DNA of 64,000 nucleotides, from positions 85,533 to 149,532 of the forward strand of contig BQKZ01000437.1 in the NCBI GenBank assembly GCA_036244855.1. The letters are read 5' to 3'. Below are positions 1 through 11,550 of the stretch, one piece after another. The translations under genes were made by a program, and so were the position numbers. Within the stretch, counting starts at the first letter, position 1. Each line of letters starts with the position of its first letter. Source of the stretch: Temnopleurus reevesii (taxonomy: Eukaryota; Echinodermata; Echinoidea; Temnopleuroida; Temnopleuridae). Below the pieces are notes generated by a model that saw only the letters and a list, made by a program, of their open reading frames with translations, ran no database searches and had not been told where the DNA came from.

Positions 1-94
1 AAACATGCTTTCATATATTTCAACTAGTAAACAAGCCACCAAAATCAATTCGGTCTATTTTTCAATATACTCAACCGCGGTAGAAATGCACAAC

Positions 95-140
95 TGCGCA
101 CGCGCAGAACATGTGAAGCGGTCCGTAAACAAAGATGGCG
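95..140 (+). promoter_or_regulatory. NRF1-like and YY1-like promoter motifs
   Basis: Positions 95-106 read TGCGCACGCGCA, a full match to the NRF1 consensus YGCGCAYGCGCR. Positions 131-140 read AAAGATGGCG, the core of a YY1 site overlapping an ATG. The pairing of these motifs 25-35 bp apart is typical of TATA-less animal promoters of widely expressed genes. The local GC content is higher than in the surrounding AT-rich DNA. The start-site assignment is inference; no TATA box is seen. Confidence 0.5.
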
Positions 141-188
141 ACGTACACGAAGGACTTTGTTGTCGGCCAGCTTTTGTTCAACCTATTG
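135..188 (+). CDS. Possible first coding exon, 18 codons
   Basis: An ATG in good context (A at -3, G at +4) lies 28 bp after the NRF1-like site. It opens 18 codons (MATYTKDFVVGQLLFNLL) and meets a GT (TTG|GTAATC) at 189; unspliced, the frame stops at about 224. I do not recognise the peptide. Its downstream exons cannot be identified with confidence. The alternative is that this is a non-coding first exon or a chance ATG inside a YY1 site. Confidence 0.25.
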
Positions 189-474
189 GTAATCGTTCAT
201 CCTGTGAAATGTTTGAATGGATAACATTAGTTTGCTCACAAAAATGTCCTACTTTATAGAAGAACAAGTACTGCATTCCAGGAGAAAAATGTTGTTTAAT
301 AATCAGCTAGACGTAGTGTAGGCCTACTGACTGTGGAAGTGCAGCAATGTGCCGTGACTGAGTGGGTACCGGTACCGACTGTCCGAGTGTGACAGTGAAT
401 GAATGTGACTGAGTACGGTTGAGCCGAGTATCTGAGTAAGTTGTAGTTTTTATCTCTTTTTAAGAGATATAAAT

Positions 475-609
475 CAAATATCCCGAACAGGATGGGCTAG
501 CAAAGAAAACTATTTTTCCTCGGGGGCTTCGCCCCTCGGAAAAATAGTATTGCTAGCCCATCCTCAGAAATATAATTCCAATATACTTTTTCAGAGCTCG
601 GGATATTTG
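475..609. repeat. Hairpin element with 12-bp terminal inverted repeat
   Basis: CAAATATCCCGA at 475-486 is perfectly repeated in inverse at 598-609. Inside lies a near-perfect hairpin, 490-563: 14 paired bases around GCTAGC, then 11 paired bases (ACTATTTTTCC with GGAAAAATAGT), then a GC-rich tip GGGGC-TTC-GCCCC. It is probably a small fold-back transposon. Confidence 0.65.
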
Positions 610-1061
610 AATATTAATCAAACGGGTATATATACATCATCTCGTATATCCCATCATATGGAGATATGAACACACTATTTAGTTACAGAGCGACAAGTTG
701 ATAATATACACATGTCATTATTATGACGTCAAAAGTGCGCCAATTTATTAAGAGTAAGAAGGAGAAATATAGAATCATACGAATAATCAAGGGGATTAGG
801 GGAAGATGATGATGATGGTGACGAAGGAGAAGAAAAAGAAAGAGGAGGATTATGAGAAGAAGAAGAAAAAAAAGAAAAGAGGAGTAAAATGAAAAGGAGG
901 AAGAGAAGATATAAGAAAATTAAAGAATATTGATTCGATGGGAAAATATAAAGCGTTTTGTTAATTACATCTTATGTAGACATGAACTCGCTATTTGGTG
1001 ACAGAGATACAAATGCCTAATATACACATTTCAATATTATGACATCAAAGTACATGAACAC
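610..1061. other. Purine-rich stretch, no gene seen
   Basis: 790-905 is a purine-rich GAA/GGA tract with several GATGAT steps. No reading frame, tRNA or element end is visible. Confidence 0.5.
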
Positions 1062-1520
1062 TGAGTAATAAAGGTTGTTTAAGGTTTCAAGCAAATATGC
1101 CACTAGGAGTAACTTTTGGGGTGCAATATTGCACCTTTTCCGAGAGAATATCAGACCACAAAAAAAAGAAAAAAGATTTGGCACTCTGTCGAGTGATAAG
1201 AGAATTCGGATCCACGTCTTTGAGGACATGGGATCGCTTGGTTCTACAATAGCACCTTACCCGATTGTTCCATCCTCCCTTGCATAAACTATGGCAACCA
1301 TGATATATCACAGAGGGAATAAAAATATAACACAGTGTCCTTTTTTTTTTGCTGTAAACAGGTACAATATTGTACTTTTCAAAGTTTTGTTGCAGATCGC
1401 ACCTTTTCGCAAAAGTTTGCAACCCTATTTTTTTTCTGAGTGTGTACATTAAAAGAGTGTAATGTTGCACTTTTCAACAAGATTTGCACCGTTTTTCAAA
1501 CCCTCTTTTCCTAGCGTGTA
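1062..1520. repeat. Dispersed repeat around the motif GTGCAATATTGCAC
   Basis: The palindromic core GTGCAATATTGCACC (1120-1134) and the phrases 'tttgcaccgtttttcaaaccct' (split over 1480-1505) and 'cgcaaaagtttgcaaccc' recur at 4745-4975 and, weakly, at 18700-18790. This looks like an old short DNA element. Short frames across it on both strands are not genes. Confidence 0.45.
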
Positions 1521-3261
1521 TTGGTATTGTATCCGAGTATTGACAAGTATTTTGTTTGCGAGGAAAACATAATATTTCAAAGATGCATGCTATTTTGGGG
1601 AAATAAAAATAGAATTACATTTCCTAATGCCCTCAGTTTTCTTTTCTTAATTATACGGTGATCTAATATAAATATGTATTAATAAGCTGTTTTTTTTTCT
1701 GGAGAAACAAAAATAGTTTTACCAAAAATGTCGACAAGTAGAATTGTTGACATCTATTAAAAAGAGATAGTAAACAAATGAGATATATATGCTGCATTAA
1801 TGAGAAAAGGGTATTTTTAACATGTTTTAAGCAGGAAGTTGGTATTTTTCATCATTTTTTGTAGGTCAAATTATCCATGCCTTGATATAAATATGCAATA
1901 TTTGATTTATGATTTTTATATACGAGTTATATCTGTTTATATGTTAATGTTTATTTCCATCGCACCCAAAATAAAGCTCATTTACAAAAATATAGTGATG
2001 AGATAAAAATACATTTCCATAATAAACAGATAAAAGATACTCTCAGGATGTTCGTATTTTTACTTTCAAATTATTGTAAAGAAATAGCGATAATCATGAT
2101 GGAAAAGTGACATATTTTTTGTAAACACGAACGCTAATGAGGTCATTATAGGGCTTGCTCCACATATCTGCGAACAGGTCGGACTAAGGATTCGGACAAA
2201 GTTAACAATTTCCATTCAACCATTCGCAATAGCTTGATGTATATTCCAGAACTGTGCTTCCCTCTTATTCTTTCATTTATCGAATAGATTGTCGCACCTG
2301 TTTAGTAAATGAGAAGGAATCCTTCTTTCTTTCATGTCTCTGAAGATATTTTGAATGGTTTGTTTATATTTGTACAATTCCTTTGTATCTCCTACTCACA
2401 GTGCGTAAAAATGGCATGTATTAGGTTGCAAAGCAAACTGTAAAGTCCCGGTCACACAATATTACTCTCCTGCAAAATCCAATGTCTTAATTTGAAGGAG
2501 TCCTTTGCACCAAAAGGGGCCCACCATTGGAATCATCGTGGGCTCGGTGAATTAAAACATTAGCTGAACAAACCGAATATTTGTGAAAAATATGATGATT
2601 CCTTCAAAAGTTACAAATTGTTAGAATAGTCGATGGTGTCTACTGATGGAAATTCTCGAGTCGGCAACTTTGGCAGAATATTTCACGTACTATCAGACAA
2701 CTCATCAATATCTTTTTATGTAGATTTTTCAAAAATGTATCGGTTCCAACATGATTCTTTCTGAAATACATGCAGCATTCATATTGGGCTTATTGTGAAA
2801 GGCCAACTTTTTTTTTGTAATTCTTTGAAAAAATAGAAAATGTAGAATTATTTATTTTCAGAATAAGATGGCAGAAATTTATTTTGTATTCTGGAGCTAT
2901 TTTGGAAGCTTGAAAGGAAGTAACTTATTTCGTCCAAATCATTTTGTCTCTTTTGTTCACTGTAAAAATCGTGTGCTACATTATTGCGAATATTTGTATG
3001 AAATGGAAAATTGCTTATTTTTGTCCAATTATTACTGTTCTCTATTTCAAAAGTGTAATATGTTACGTCTTAACTGCTTAAGCACCGAGTGCAGATCTTT
3101 AAATGGTGAACTATCATAATTCGTACTCTTTAAAGAGGAGGCTTATTCTACACAATGAAGGTAATAAATAAACTGATGACGTATGCATTTTTCCAATCAA
3201 TACGAATAAGTAAAATGGAAATCATTAAGAAACCCTGGGAAAGGAAACAAAAATACAGCTC
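1521..3261. other. AT-rich DNA without a recognisable gene
   Basis: Only short, composition-driven frames are present. The 83-codon frame near 2868 is AT-rich and resembles no family I know. No repeats with clear ends were found. Confidence 0.5.
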
Positions 3262-3383
3262 AGGGGCCCGTAACACAAAACAAGCTTGCAATCAATCGCA
3301 GATTTTCGTTCATGATTTCCCATAGACTTACGATCAATATCAGTCTTACGATCGACTGTAAAGCTTTATGTTACATGGCCCCG
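3262..3383. repeat. MITE, GGGGCCCGTAACA family
   Basis: The ends are inverted copies: GGGGCCCGTAACA at the left, and TTACATGGCCCC at the right. The inner arms carry GCAATCAATCGCA and ACGATCGACTGTA. Relatives lie at 5069-5165, 18150-18269, 20901-21028 and 36573-36722. It is a palindromic non-autonomous DNA element of about 120-150 bp. Confidence 0.7.
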
Positions 3384-4744
3384 ATCATGCGTAAACTCCA
3401 ATCCGACAAAGCTATCTATATCTACAAAAATTGATGAAAAGAAAATGAGGAATGTATGTATCCTTGTAGTGTGTATTAAGACTCATTTGAATTTTCCATC
3501 AACCGTTCGTAATTGGTTTCCCGTTTACCCGTTTGTTCGTGCGTCACGAAAGCAATGGTGCGCAGGAGAGGCAGACATGAATACACGGAGGCTTTAAAGG
3601 TAGAATACCTTTTTTTCAGCCTAAAATTTGACTTTCCAAGATTGTTGTGTTATGTTAAAGAGTACTAAATATTAGAACTTATCACCAATCAATTAAGCAC
3701 AAAGATTGGTCATGATAAGCGCATTTATAGTTATTCCAATAATAATTCTTTTATTCGGGTCTCGAATTAATGGACCGTGCGTTCAAAATTCAAAACAGCC
3801 GTTGACCCTTAGTTGACCAATAGCGCAAGAGTCTCTCTTAGTGCGTATTCCGCATGGCGTGGCAGTCTATTGAAGTGCACACTGTATGTGCTCTTACAAT
3901 GTTTTCTGTGTGTGTGGTAATACGCTAGGAGTATTGCAATTCCGTTGGTGTCAAGATGAACTATGATAGAATAGATTTTATTTGAATTAAATATTCTTGA
4001 CTAAATTCGACCAAAATACTTCACAGAGGTTATCATTTTGGCATATCGGAGGTACACAACAAGTTGTAAGCATAACTGCAATGTGTGCAAATGTAGTTTT
4101 CTACCTTTAATACAAGTATATTGCGAAACACAACAATTAAAAGGAAGAGAAGTAGGTCAAGAACCTCGGTTTACGAATGGTTGGGTAACGAAATTTGCGT
4201 GTGCGGTTTAGGAGGATTTGTGTGCATCTACATGAGGGTTTGAATTTTAGAAATGTGTTCATAAAACATCATTGACATATTTTCTTTTCATATGAAGATA
4301 AATATAATTCTATACACACAAACACACACACACACAAACACACACACACAAACACCCACAAACATATGTATAGATATTCAATGTTATCAAATTAAGCATG
4401 TTGTACGATCAAAATACGAAAAATCTAGCAATTGCTTTGATAACAATTTGTGAAATATGGAAAATGTATCTGTCAAATGAATTTTATAGATCTAGCGTCA
4501 ATAATGGATTTGTTTACATTGTTTCAAAAGCGGTTTTTTAGACGGATAACATTCATATTGGTTATTTTGTGTGAGATGTACACAGTAAATATCCTCCCAA
4601 AATGCAGAAACGTATTTTTGCCAAGTGGTTTTAGCATGCAGAACAATTTCACAAACATAAACACGGGTCTGTGCACAAGCATACATACCCACACCGCATA
4701 CATACACATGCAAAATCACACCAACACCCGGCCACATGAAATAT
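3384..4744. other. AT-rich DNA with a CA microsatellite
   Basis: A broken (CA)n tract lies at about 4315-4365, with AAAC interruptions. The 120-codon frame at 4450-4812 is low in coding character and runs into a repeat. No gene is supported. Confidence 0.5.
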
Positions 4745-4975
4745 TACAGTGTCTGCTTGAGGCTTTCATAGTGTACAACATTGTACCTTTCAAAGTTTTC
4801 TCTCAAAATTAGACTTTTTCGCGATAGTTTGCATCCTTTATGTACATTTTTTTAATTGAGCGTGTACATTAAAAGAGCGCAATCTTGCACCCCTTTTCAG
4901 TTTTGCTGCAGAACACACATTTTCGCGAAAGTATGCACCCTTGGTGTACCTTTATCTTAGTGTATCGGTAACATA
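4745..4975. repeat. Second copy of the GTGCAATATTGCAC-type repeat
   Basis: It shares several 12-20 bp phrases with 1360-1515, for example GTGTACATTAAAAGAG and CGCGAAAGTATGCACCC, in the same order and orientation. Confidence 0.5.
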
Positions 4976-5068
4976 CGCCCCAACTCAGGTTGAAACATCG
5001 CATTTAAATCACAGCCTTGGACGCAAAATGCACAAATCCAATGACCAGGGATTCGAAATGTAAAGCTT

Positions 5069-5165
5069 TCAACTCGATCATACGATTGATATCAATCGCT
5101 ACTATTAGGGAATCATGTGCTAAAGATTTGCGATTGATCGCAATCTGTTTTCTGTTACCGTCCGC
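5069..5165. repeat. MITE fragment, GGGGCCCGTAACA family
   Basis: It contains the inverted pair GATTGATATCAATCGC and GCGATTGATCGCAA typical of the family; the left end is degenerate. Confidence 0.5.
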
Positions 5166-5479
5166 AGCTATAAAGCGTACGTAAGAGCCACCATAACTTC
5201 TGCACTCGATGCAGAGACAAATTTATCAAACAATTTAAGAGGGGAGGAATGGATTTGATGGATTTTTCATCAGATAGGCAATTCAAGGATAACCCGGTTT
5301 AAAATAGAAAATGCAAGTAATTCCAAAACAATTTACTCATCCGAAAGACTGAAATATATCTATCCATCGCAGAAAATGCATACATTTTCTTTCAATTCCT
5401 TTCGATTTGAATCGTCTCATAGAAGTATTGATATTGGAAAATATTGTATACGTGATTCCAAAACCAGAAAACAGTTGGT

Positions 5480-7440
5480 GTCCCCCTCACCCCCTCCACT
5501 CTTGCTCTTATCCTTATTCTCCTTCTCTTAACCCTTTCTCACCCTCTCCCCTACTCATGCCCCTCCTTATATTTTATACTACCTACACCACTTTTTTTGT
5601 CCTTCTCCTCCTTTGTCTTTTTCTTATCCCTTGTCCTCCTTCCATCCTGATCGTCCACAAATTTGTAATTTCTTTCTCCTTACAACCGTCAGATCTAGCT
5701 CATTCACCTCTCCTCCTCCTCCTACTCGTCGTCCTCATCTCCCTCCATCCGATCCCATTCTTCATATCCTTCCTCCTCTTCCCTCTCCTACCAGCCGCCT
5801 GCCCCTCCTCCTGTTTCTCCTCCTCCTCTTACACCCCACCTCTCCCCTCCGATTCCTCGTCGTCCTCGTCTCCCTCCACTCGATCGCATTATTCCAACCC
5901 TATTCCTCCCCCTCCTCCTCCTCTTCCTCCTCCTCATCATCCTCTTTCTTTTCCTCAATCCACTCATCATTCTCTTTCTATCACTCTTTCGCATATCTCT
6001 ATTGTTGCGTTTACGGTGTTTCTCCTTCTTCTGGTAATCTTTCGCATTCTTCTTCTCATAATTTGTCGTCTTCTTCCTCATCTGCTGATTCACCATCTTC
6101 CTTCTTTCTCTCCTTTTCACTTCTTCTCATTGTCGTTCATCATTATCTTATTTCATTTCTCCATCTACCTCTCCTTTCTTCTCATTGATGCTCAGGTTGA
6201 TCCAGATGACAACATTGAATTTGAAAGATGCTCTTATCGATTCCTACAATGGCGTCATTCTAAACGTCCCTCTCCTCCTCCTCCTCCTCCTCCTCTTCCT
6301 TCTCCTCATCATCTTCTTCCTTTTCCCCAATCTCCTCATCATTCTCTTTCTATCACGTTTTCGCTCATCTCTTCTGTTGCGTTTACGATGTTTCTCCTTC
6401 TTCTGCTAATGTTTCGCCTTCTTCCTTCTTCTCATAATTTGTCGTCTTCTTCCTCATCTGCTGATTCTTCATCTTCCTTCTTTTTCTTCTTTTCACTTCT
6501 TCTCATTATCGTTTATCATTGTCTTCATCCACTTCTTCCCCCTCTCCTATCTTCTCAATGATGCTCAGGTTGATCCAGGTGACAAAATTGAATTTGAAAG
6601 AAGCTCTTATCGATTCCTACGATGGCGTCTTTTTAAACGTCCCTCTCCTCCTCCTCCTCCTCCTCCTCTTCCTCTTCCTTCTTCTCATTATTCCCTTCCT
6701 TTTCCCCAATCTTCTCATCATTCTCTTTCTATCACTTTTTCGGTTATCTCTTCTGTTGATTTTACTGTTTTTCTCCTTCTTCTGCTAATTCTTCGTCCTT
6801 CTTCTCATAATTTGTCGTCTTCTTCCTCATCTGATGATTAATAATCTTCCTTCTTTCTCACCTTTTCACTTCTTCTCATTGTCGTTCATCATTATCTTAT
6901 TCCATTTCTCCATCTACCTCTCCTATCTTTCATTGATGTTCAGGTTGATCCAGATGACAAAATTGAATTTGAAAGATGCTCTTATCGATTCCTACAATGG
7001 CGTCATTCCAAACGTCCCTCTCCTCCTCCTCCTCCTCCTCCTCTTCCTTCTCCTCATCATCTTCTTCCTTTTCCTCAAACCCTCATCATTCTCTTTCCAT
7101 CACTTTTTCGCTTATCTCTTCTGCTAATTCTACAACGGTCCTTCTCCTTCTTCTGCTAATTCTTCGCCTTCTTCCTACTTCTCATAATTTGTCCTCTTCT
7201 TCCTTAACTGCTGATTCTCCATCTTCCTTCTTCTTCTCCTTTTTCACTTCTTCTTATCCTCGTTTATCATTGTCTTCATCCACTTCTTCCCCCTCTCCTA
7301 TATTCTCATTGATGTTCAGGTTGATCCAGATGACAAAATTGAATTTGAAAGATGCTCTTATCGATTCCTACAATGGCGTCATTCCAAACGTCCCATTATC
7401 TTCTGACGTAGAATCATTAACATTGTGTTCAAACGCTAGG
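5480..7440 (+). repeat. Two-kilobase polypyrimidine block with four tandem ~374-bp units
   Basis: The plus strand is almost entirely C and T, rich in TCC and TTC triplets. Within it a non-repetitive 77-bp core recurs at 6196, 6569, 6943 and 7320, so the period is 373, 374 and 377 bp. Each core is preceded by a long pyrimidine tract ending in CAG, exactly like a splice acceptor. In one frame each core reads VDPDDKIEFE followed by a Cys-or-Ser, then SYRF. The four cores have no indels but differ by amino-acid-changing substitutions. Long Pro/Ser/Leu frames across the block (for example 5407-6561) come from base composition and are not genes. Confidence 0.7.
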
Positions 7441-8330
7441 AATTTGTACTAGAACTTGTAACTAAAACACAATACCATCGAAAAATGCTGGTGATTGTTG
7501 AATACGCCAGACGGCGGAAAAGGTTTTGAATACGACGTACTCTATTGTTAAGTAATTATATGTTGTATAGCAAGAAAAAGGGGTTGTGAAATAACTATAC
7601 GGAAGAGGCTTTAAATATATTTGATCGTAAAATACATATACGTTAAATGGCGGAAAATGTTGTATAATTTTGCGCCGTTAAGAATGCAACAAGAGCAACA
7701 AGTAGAGGACAACTGCTTATGTTACAATATTTCATAATAATGGCTAAGCAAAAAGTATAAGATAGAAAAAGTCGGCTTTATCCGCATTGTGCTTTACTCG
7801 ACCAAGGTGTAGTTATTTTTTTACAACAGCAAGAAATGTCTTTGAATGGGGTAGAGGCTGCCAACTGAAGCCGGGTAATAGTGATGAATAAACCTTACGT
7901 GCCATCAGCGCCAATAGAATGGACCTGCGCACTATACAAGTAGCCACAATTACGTGAATTATTATGATTATCATTATGTAGGTTTCGAGTTTCGTTATAA
8001 ATTGAGCAGCGTCTGAACCCGGCCTGATTCTATCAGAGTGTCCCTGTCGTAGCCTAATGAGACAGATGACATCAGGGAGCTGACAAACAAGCCAATTGAT
8101 TTCTAGATAATACATTTCTGTTGACATAAACCTATCATCTTCATCTTTTTTTTATTATTTTATATGAAAGGGTTCTGGGAAATAGCGGATCAATAATTAT
8201 CATCTTTCTTTCTTTTTTTCTTTTTCGTCTTAGTAGGTTAGGTTGCTTCATTAAAGAGAGGGAAGGAGGGAGATAGGGAGTGATAGAGAAAGATGGAGGG
8301 GAAGCAGGGGATAAGGAGAGAGGGGGAGAT
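7441..8330. other. AT-rich DNA without a recognisable gene
   Basis: No coding exon, element end or RNA gene is visible. The 104-codon minus-strand frame at 7813-8127 has no recognisable domain. Confidence 0.45.
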
Positions 8331-8336
8331 TGTGTG

Positions 8337-8379
<43 letters not shown>

Positions 8380-8397
8380 TGAGAGGGGGAAAGGGGT

Positions 8398-8428
<31 letters not shown>

Positions 8429-8465
8429 AAGAAATAGAGAGAGAGAGAAGAGGAAATAGCGAGTG
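8331..8465. repeat. GT microsatellite followed by GA microsatellite
   Basis: Pure (GT)n runs from about 8334 to 8370, then (GA)n with interruptions to about 8460. The Ser/Leu/Thr/His-rich minus-strand frames here are microsatellite translations. Confidence 0.9.
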
Positions 8466-8519
8466 AAAGAAAGAGAGGGAAAGATAAAGAGTGTATGTGA
8501 GATAGAAGATTGACTTTCA

Positions 8520-9160
8520 TGGCGCTTATCACTCAACGTTAAATATTTACATCAGGGAAAGAAGAGAGAAAGAAGAACCGACCTTTAACGTCACCATCCG
8601 AAAGACGCGACACGGGTTCAATCCTGCAGCACAGGAACCAAGCCAAGTAAATGTCTGACTGTCCCAAGCAGCTCTATACATGAGGAGCTTGTTGAACTTG
8701 TTGCTTTCAATTTTGTTTTATTCATTAAAAAATAGTTCATTTTAACAGTGATAGATGGCTATAAAGAAATACTATTTTTTTCAATTCAACAATTCAATTT
8801 TCATATCCATATAAATCATGATGAAAAACATTGATGATACATAATGCTATTGTTTCACCAAATCAAGGCAAAGTCCTAACATAATGTTTTGATGAGTACT
8901 CGAAATAAAAGCATCAAGGGAGCACAAACACGAACTCCATTTAAAATCGAAAAAAAGATACATAAGTATTCCCCAATATACAAGCTGTAACGAAGAATTA
9001 TTTTCCCTTTATTGGTTAAAAATAAATCAGGTTTATAAAGCAAATACACTGATGTAATTATTCCTTGTTAATATTTTGAGCTATTTTGTTGAAACCAAAA
9101 GCTCCATGTGCGGCATACGGTAAATGCAATTAAAGCTACCCATACGTGGGTTATAGATGC
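8520..9160. other. AT-rich DNA without a recognisable gene
   Basis: Nothing with coding character or repeat ends was seen. Confidence 0.4.
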
Positions 9161-9590
9161 GAATGTGTGACATGCTCGCTGTTTGCGATTATTCCATCCC
9201 GATGAATCTAGGAACAATGATAAGTTTATGTTAAACTAACAACAGATATCTTGGTCACTATACATCCTAATATTGAACCACGATAATTACGACAACGCGT
9301 TTCGCCCGTGAGGTAAATTGTTCTGTTGGAAGAACAGTTTATTGGTTTAGATACATTTTCTCAATTTTGTCTTGAAGACACCTTCAATTTTCGTAGGTGT
9401 GGCGAAATTATCGGTGTGCTAATTTCAGTTGAATGTGTGACATGATCGCTGTTTGTGATTATTCCAACCCGATGAATCTAAGAACAATGATAAGTCTTTC
9501 TTAAACTAACAAGAAATATCTAGGTCATTGTGCATCATAATATTGAACCAAGATAATTACGACAGCGCTTTTCGCCCATGAAGTGAATGC
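9161..9590. repeat. Direct duplication of a ~160-bp segment
   Basis: The segment starting GAATGTGTGACATG at 9161 recurs at about 9431 with roughly one change in ten, including the shared phrases ATTCCAACCCGATGAATCTA-type and AACAATGATAAGT. The offset is about 270 bp. About 110 bp of unrelated DNA lies between the copies. Confidence 0.75.
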
Positions 9591-9636
9591 TGCGGTAAAC
9601 ACACTTCAGTCACACTTTTCCGTTTATAGCTTACAT

Positions 9637-9795
9637 TAAGGCTGGCTCACACCTTTGCGTTTTTAGCCTGCGTCTGCCTACCGTTTTGGAAAAAAAAACT
9701 CCCTTGACGCACAGCATACGCATACCAGACGGTGGAGTGACGTCTGGCTTGCGCTTGACGAACGTTCGACGAGTGTCAGTCCAACGTATGACCTG
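9637..9795. repeat. MITE, GCGTTTTTAGCCT family
   Basis: It starts GGCTGGCTCACACCTTTG then GCGTTTTTAGCCTGCGTC, and has inverted arms around GACGTCTGGCTTGCGC. Relatives lie at 24941-25170, 27515-27722, 47685-47972 and 56205-56380. Confidence 0.6.
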
Positions 9796-9803
9796 CAATT
9801 ATA

Positions 9804-10110
9804 GGACAATTTCTCATGGACAGAATTGAATGAACGTTATAAATTGTTATTGTTGTGTATTCATTTTTATCTTTCTATTGTCAAATGTTGGAAATAATTT
9901 TGCATAAGCCCGATACCAAGCCAAATATTTTATAACCAAAAGAGGGCGCTAAATATAATTTAACGGTCAAAGTCAATTTCTTACAAAAAAATAATAAGTT
10001 CGTAAAAAAAGGCTATGGCCTCAAAAGGTGTGTAAAATATTAATGTGGTAATAAACATCCAACAATATTCATATGTCTTAATCTCTGCCAAAATTATACT
10101 TGGGCTTTAA
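9804..10110 (-). repeat. MITE, AAAGCCCAAGTACAG family, truncated
   Basis: It ends with the family terminus AAATTATACTTGGGCTTTAA and holds the diagnostic AGAGGGCGCTAAAT (minus orientation). One end is missing. The full family is described at 35664. Confidence 0.75.
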
Positions 10111-10870
10111 CCCTTTCAGGACGACAGAACACGTTTTGTGTTTTGGTCCAATAACGTTTGATCTCGTGCTATAAAAATATACCTGATGTATGAGCAGAAA
10201 ATGAAATATATTCTGCACTTGACCTTACCATTGTTATTCTATCACCATTTGTCGCTGGAAGTAAAGAATTTCAAAATTCAAATAATCACTGAAATTGCCA
10301 TAAATCCTTAAATTGGCAACGCAGAAATCATTTGAAAATCAACATTTTCCACGCAAATTGGCAACTTTAACCTTTTGACACGCTTTTTAATAAAGAAGAT
10401 TCCATATGGTAACGTAATTTTTAAATGGAACATTCTAAAAAGAGAACCTAAAATTTTAGTGTTGCCAATTTAGCAAAGGAATCTGTTGTAAAATAGTTCC
10501 TGTCCTGAATGGGCTAACAATTACGTGTGACTGAGCCATACAATATTAATGATACATATCTAAATCGATGAACCTGAATCTTCCATTGGGGGTAATTAAA
10601 CCGCCGGTTTATGCTTCATTGAGCTATATAGAGGCATACTCCAACAACAAGGCCAATGATAATCATCCCTAAATTATATTGTATCACAGTTTCAATACAA
10701 GCATGGTAGTTTAGAACATTAGCTTCTTGTGGGAGGTATTTAAATGAACCGAGCAGCTTGTAACAAAATATGTCGATGTTCTATTTTATTTGAATATGAC
10801 TGTCTGTTGGGGATTGTGTTAATAATTTGACACACGGTTTCTATACATTTATTTTAATTTCTACACCTAG
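10111..10870. other. AT-rich DNA without a recognisable gene
   Basis: No gene or clear element is seen. The phrase TTGGCAAC/GTTGCCAA recurs in both orientations (10316, 10350, 10452), as it does near 25950 and 31610, which suggests an eroded element. Confidence 0.4.
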
Positions 10871-10874
10871 ACCA

Positions 10875-10970
10875 ATGATGACCATACCTTAGCCGTATAT
10901 GGAAAAGCGCCATATAATAAGTAGTAATATTACTATCATTATTATTACTCTTATTATTATTATTATTATT

Positions 10971-11001
<31 letters not shown>

Positions 11002-11045
11002 GTCATCATTGTTATTGCTATTATTGCTATTATTATTATCATTAT
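10875..11045 (+). repeat. SINE tail and ATT microsatellite
   Basis: TATGGAAAAGCGCCATATAA followed by an (ATT)n tract is the 3' tail of the tRNA-derived SINE variant also seen at 50080-50130. Confidence 0.6.
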
Positions 11046-11254
11046 TTCCGTATTTACTTTGGTAGAACATGTAGAATGTAACAGTTTCTTTCGTGTAACC
11101 TAAGCATACGTTTGTATATAAGTAGAATGGTAGATATGTGTTTCCTGTAATACAGGGCCCAGAGGTAGAAAAGTACGTTGATAACTGATGGGGCTATCCC
11201 GTTACAATAAAACGTTTTAAATAAGTAAAATATTAATTAATTTGCGGCGCCGCT

Positions 11255-11550
11255 GCACCCCGCAGTGTAGTGGTTCTGACTCTCGCCATTCAACCAGAGG
11301 GTCGTAGGTTCGAATCCTAACTATGGCGTCAATTTCCTTCAGCGAGGAATTCATCCACATTGTGCTGCACTCAACCCAGGTGAGGTGAATGGGTACCCGG
11401 TAGGAATTCATTCCTTGAAAAAGCTGACGCGCCTGATAGCTGCACTGCTAAAGCCAGGGTAATAATGCTGCAATTGTAGAGCGCTTAGAGAATTTTATGT
11501 AATGAAGAGTTGATAAGCGCTATATAAAAGCCGTTCATTATTATTAATGA
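11255..11550 (+). repeat. tRNA-derived SINE, nearly full length
   Basis: The head has an A-box-like TGTAGTGGTTCTGAC and a B box GGTTCGAATCC, as in a tRNA gene. The body runs through CACATTGTGCTGCACTCAAC to the tail GATAAGCGCTATATAAAAG and (ATT)n. The anticodon-loop region CGCCATTCAACCAGAG resembles tRNA-Glu, but the cloverleaf is eroded. Transcription by RNA polymerase III and mobilisation by a LINE are family knowledge. Confidence 0.85.

Noticed and set aside
5407..6561. 384-codon plus-strand frame
   Set aside because: Composition-driven Pro/Ser/Leu translation of the polypyrimidine block; the same DNA is open in several frames.
8141..8536. 131- and 93-codon minus-strand frames rich in Ser, Leu, Thr, His
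   Set aside because: They translate the GT and GA microsatellites.
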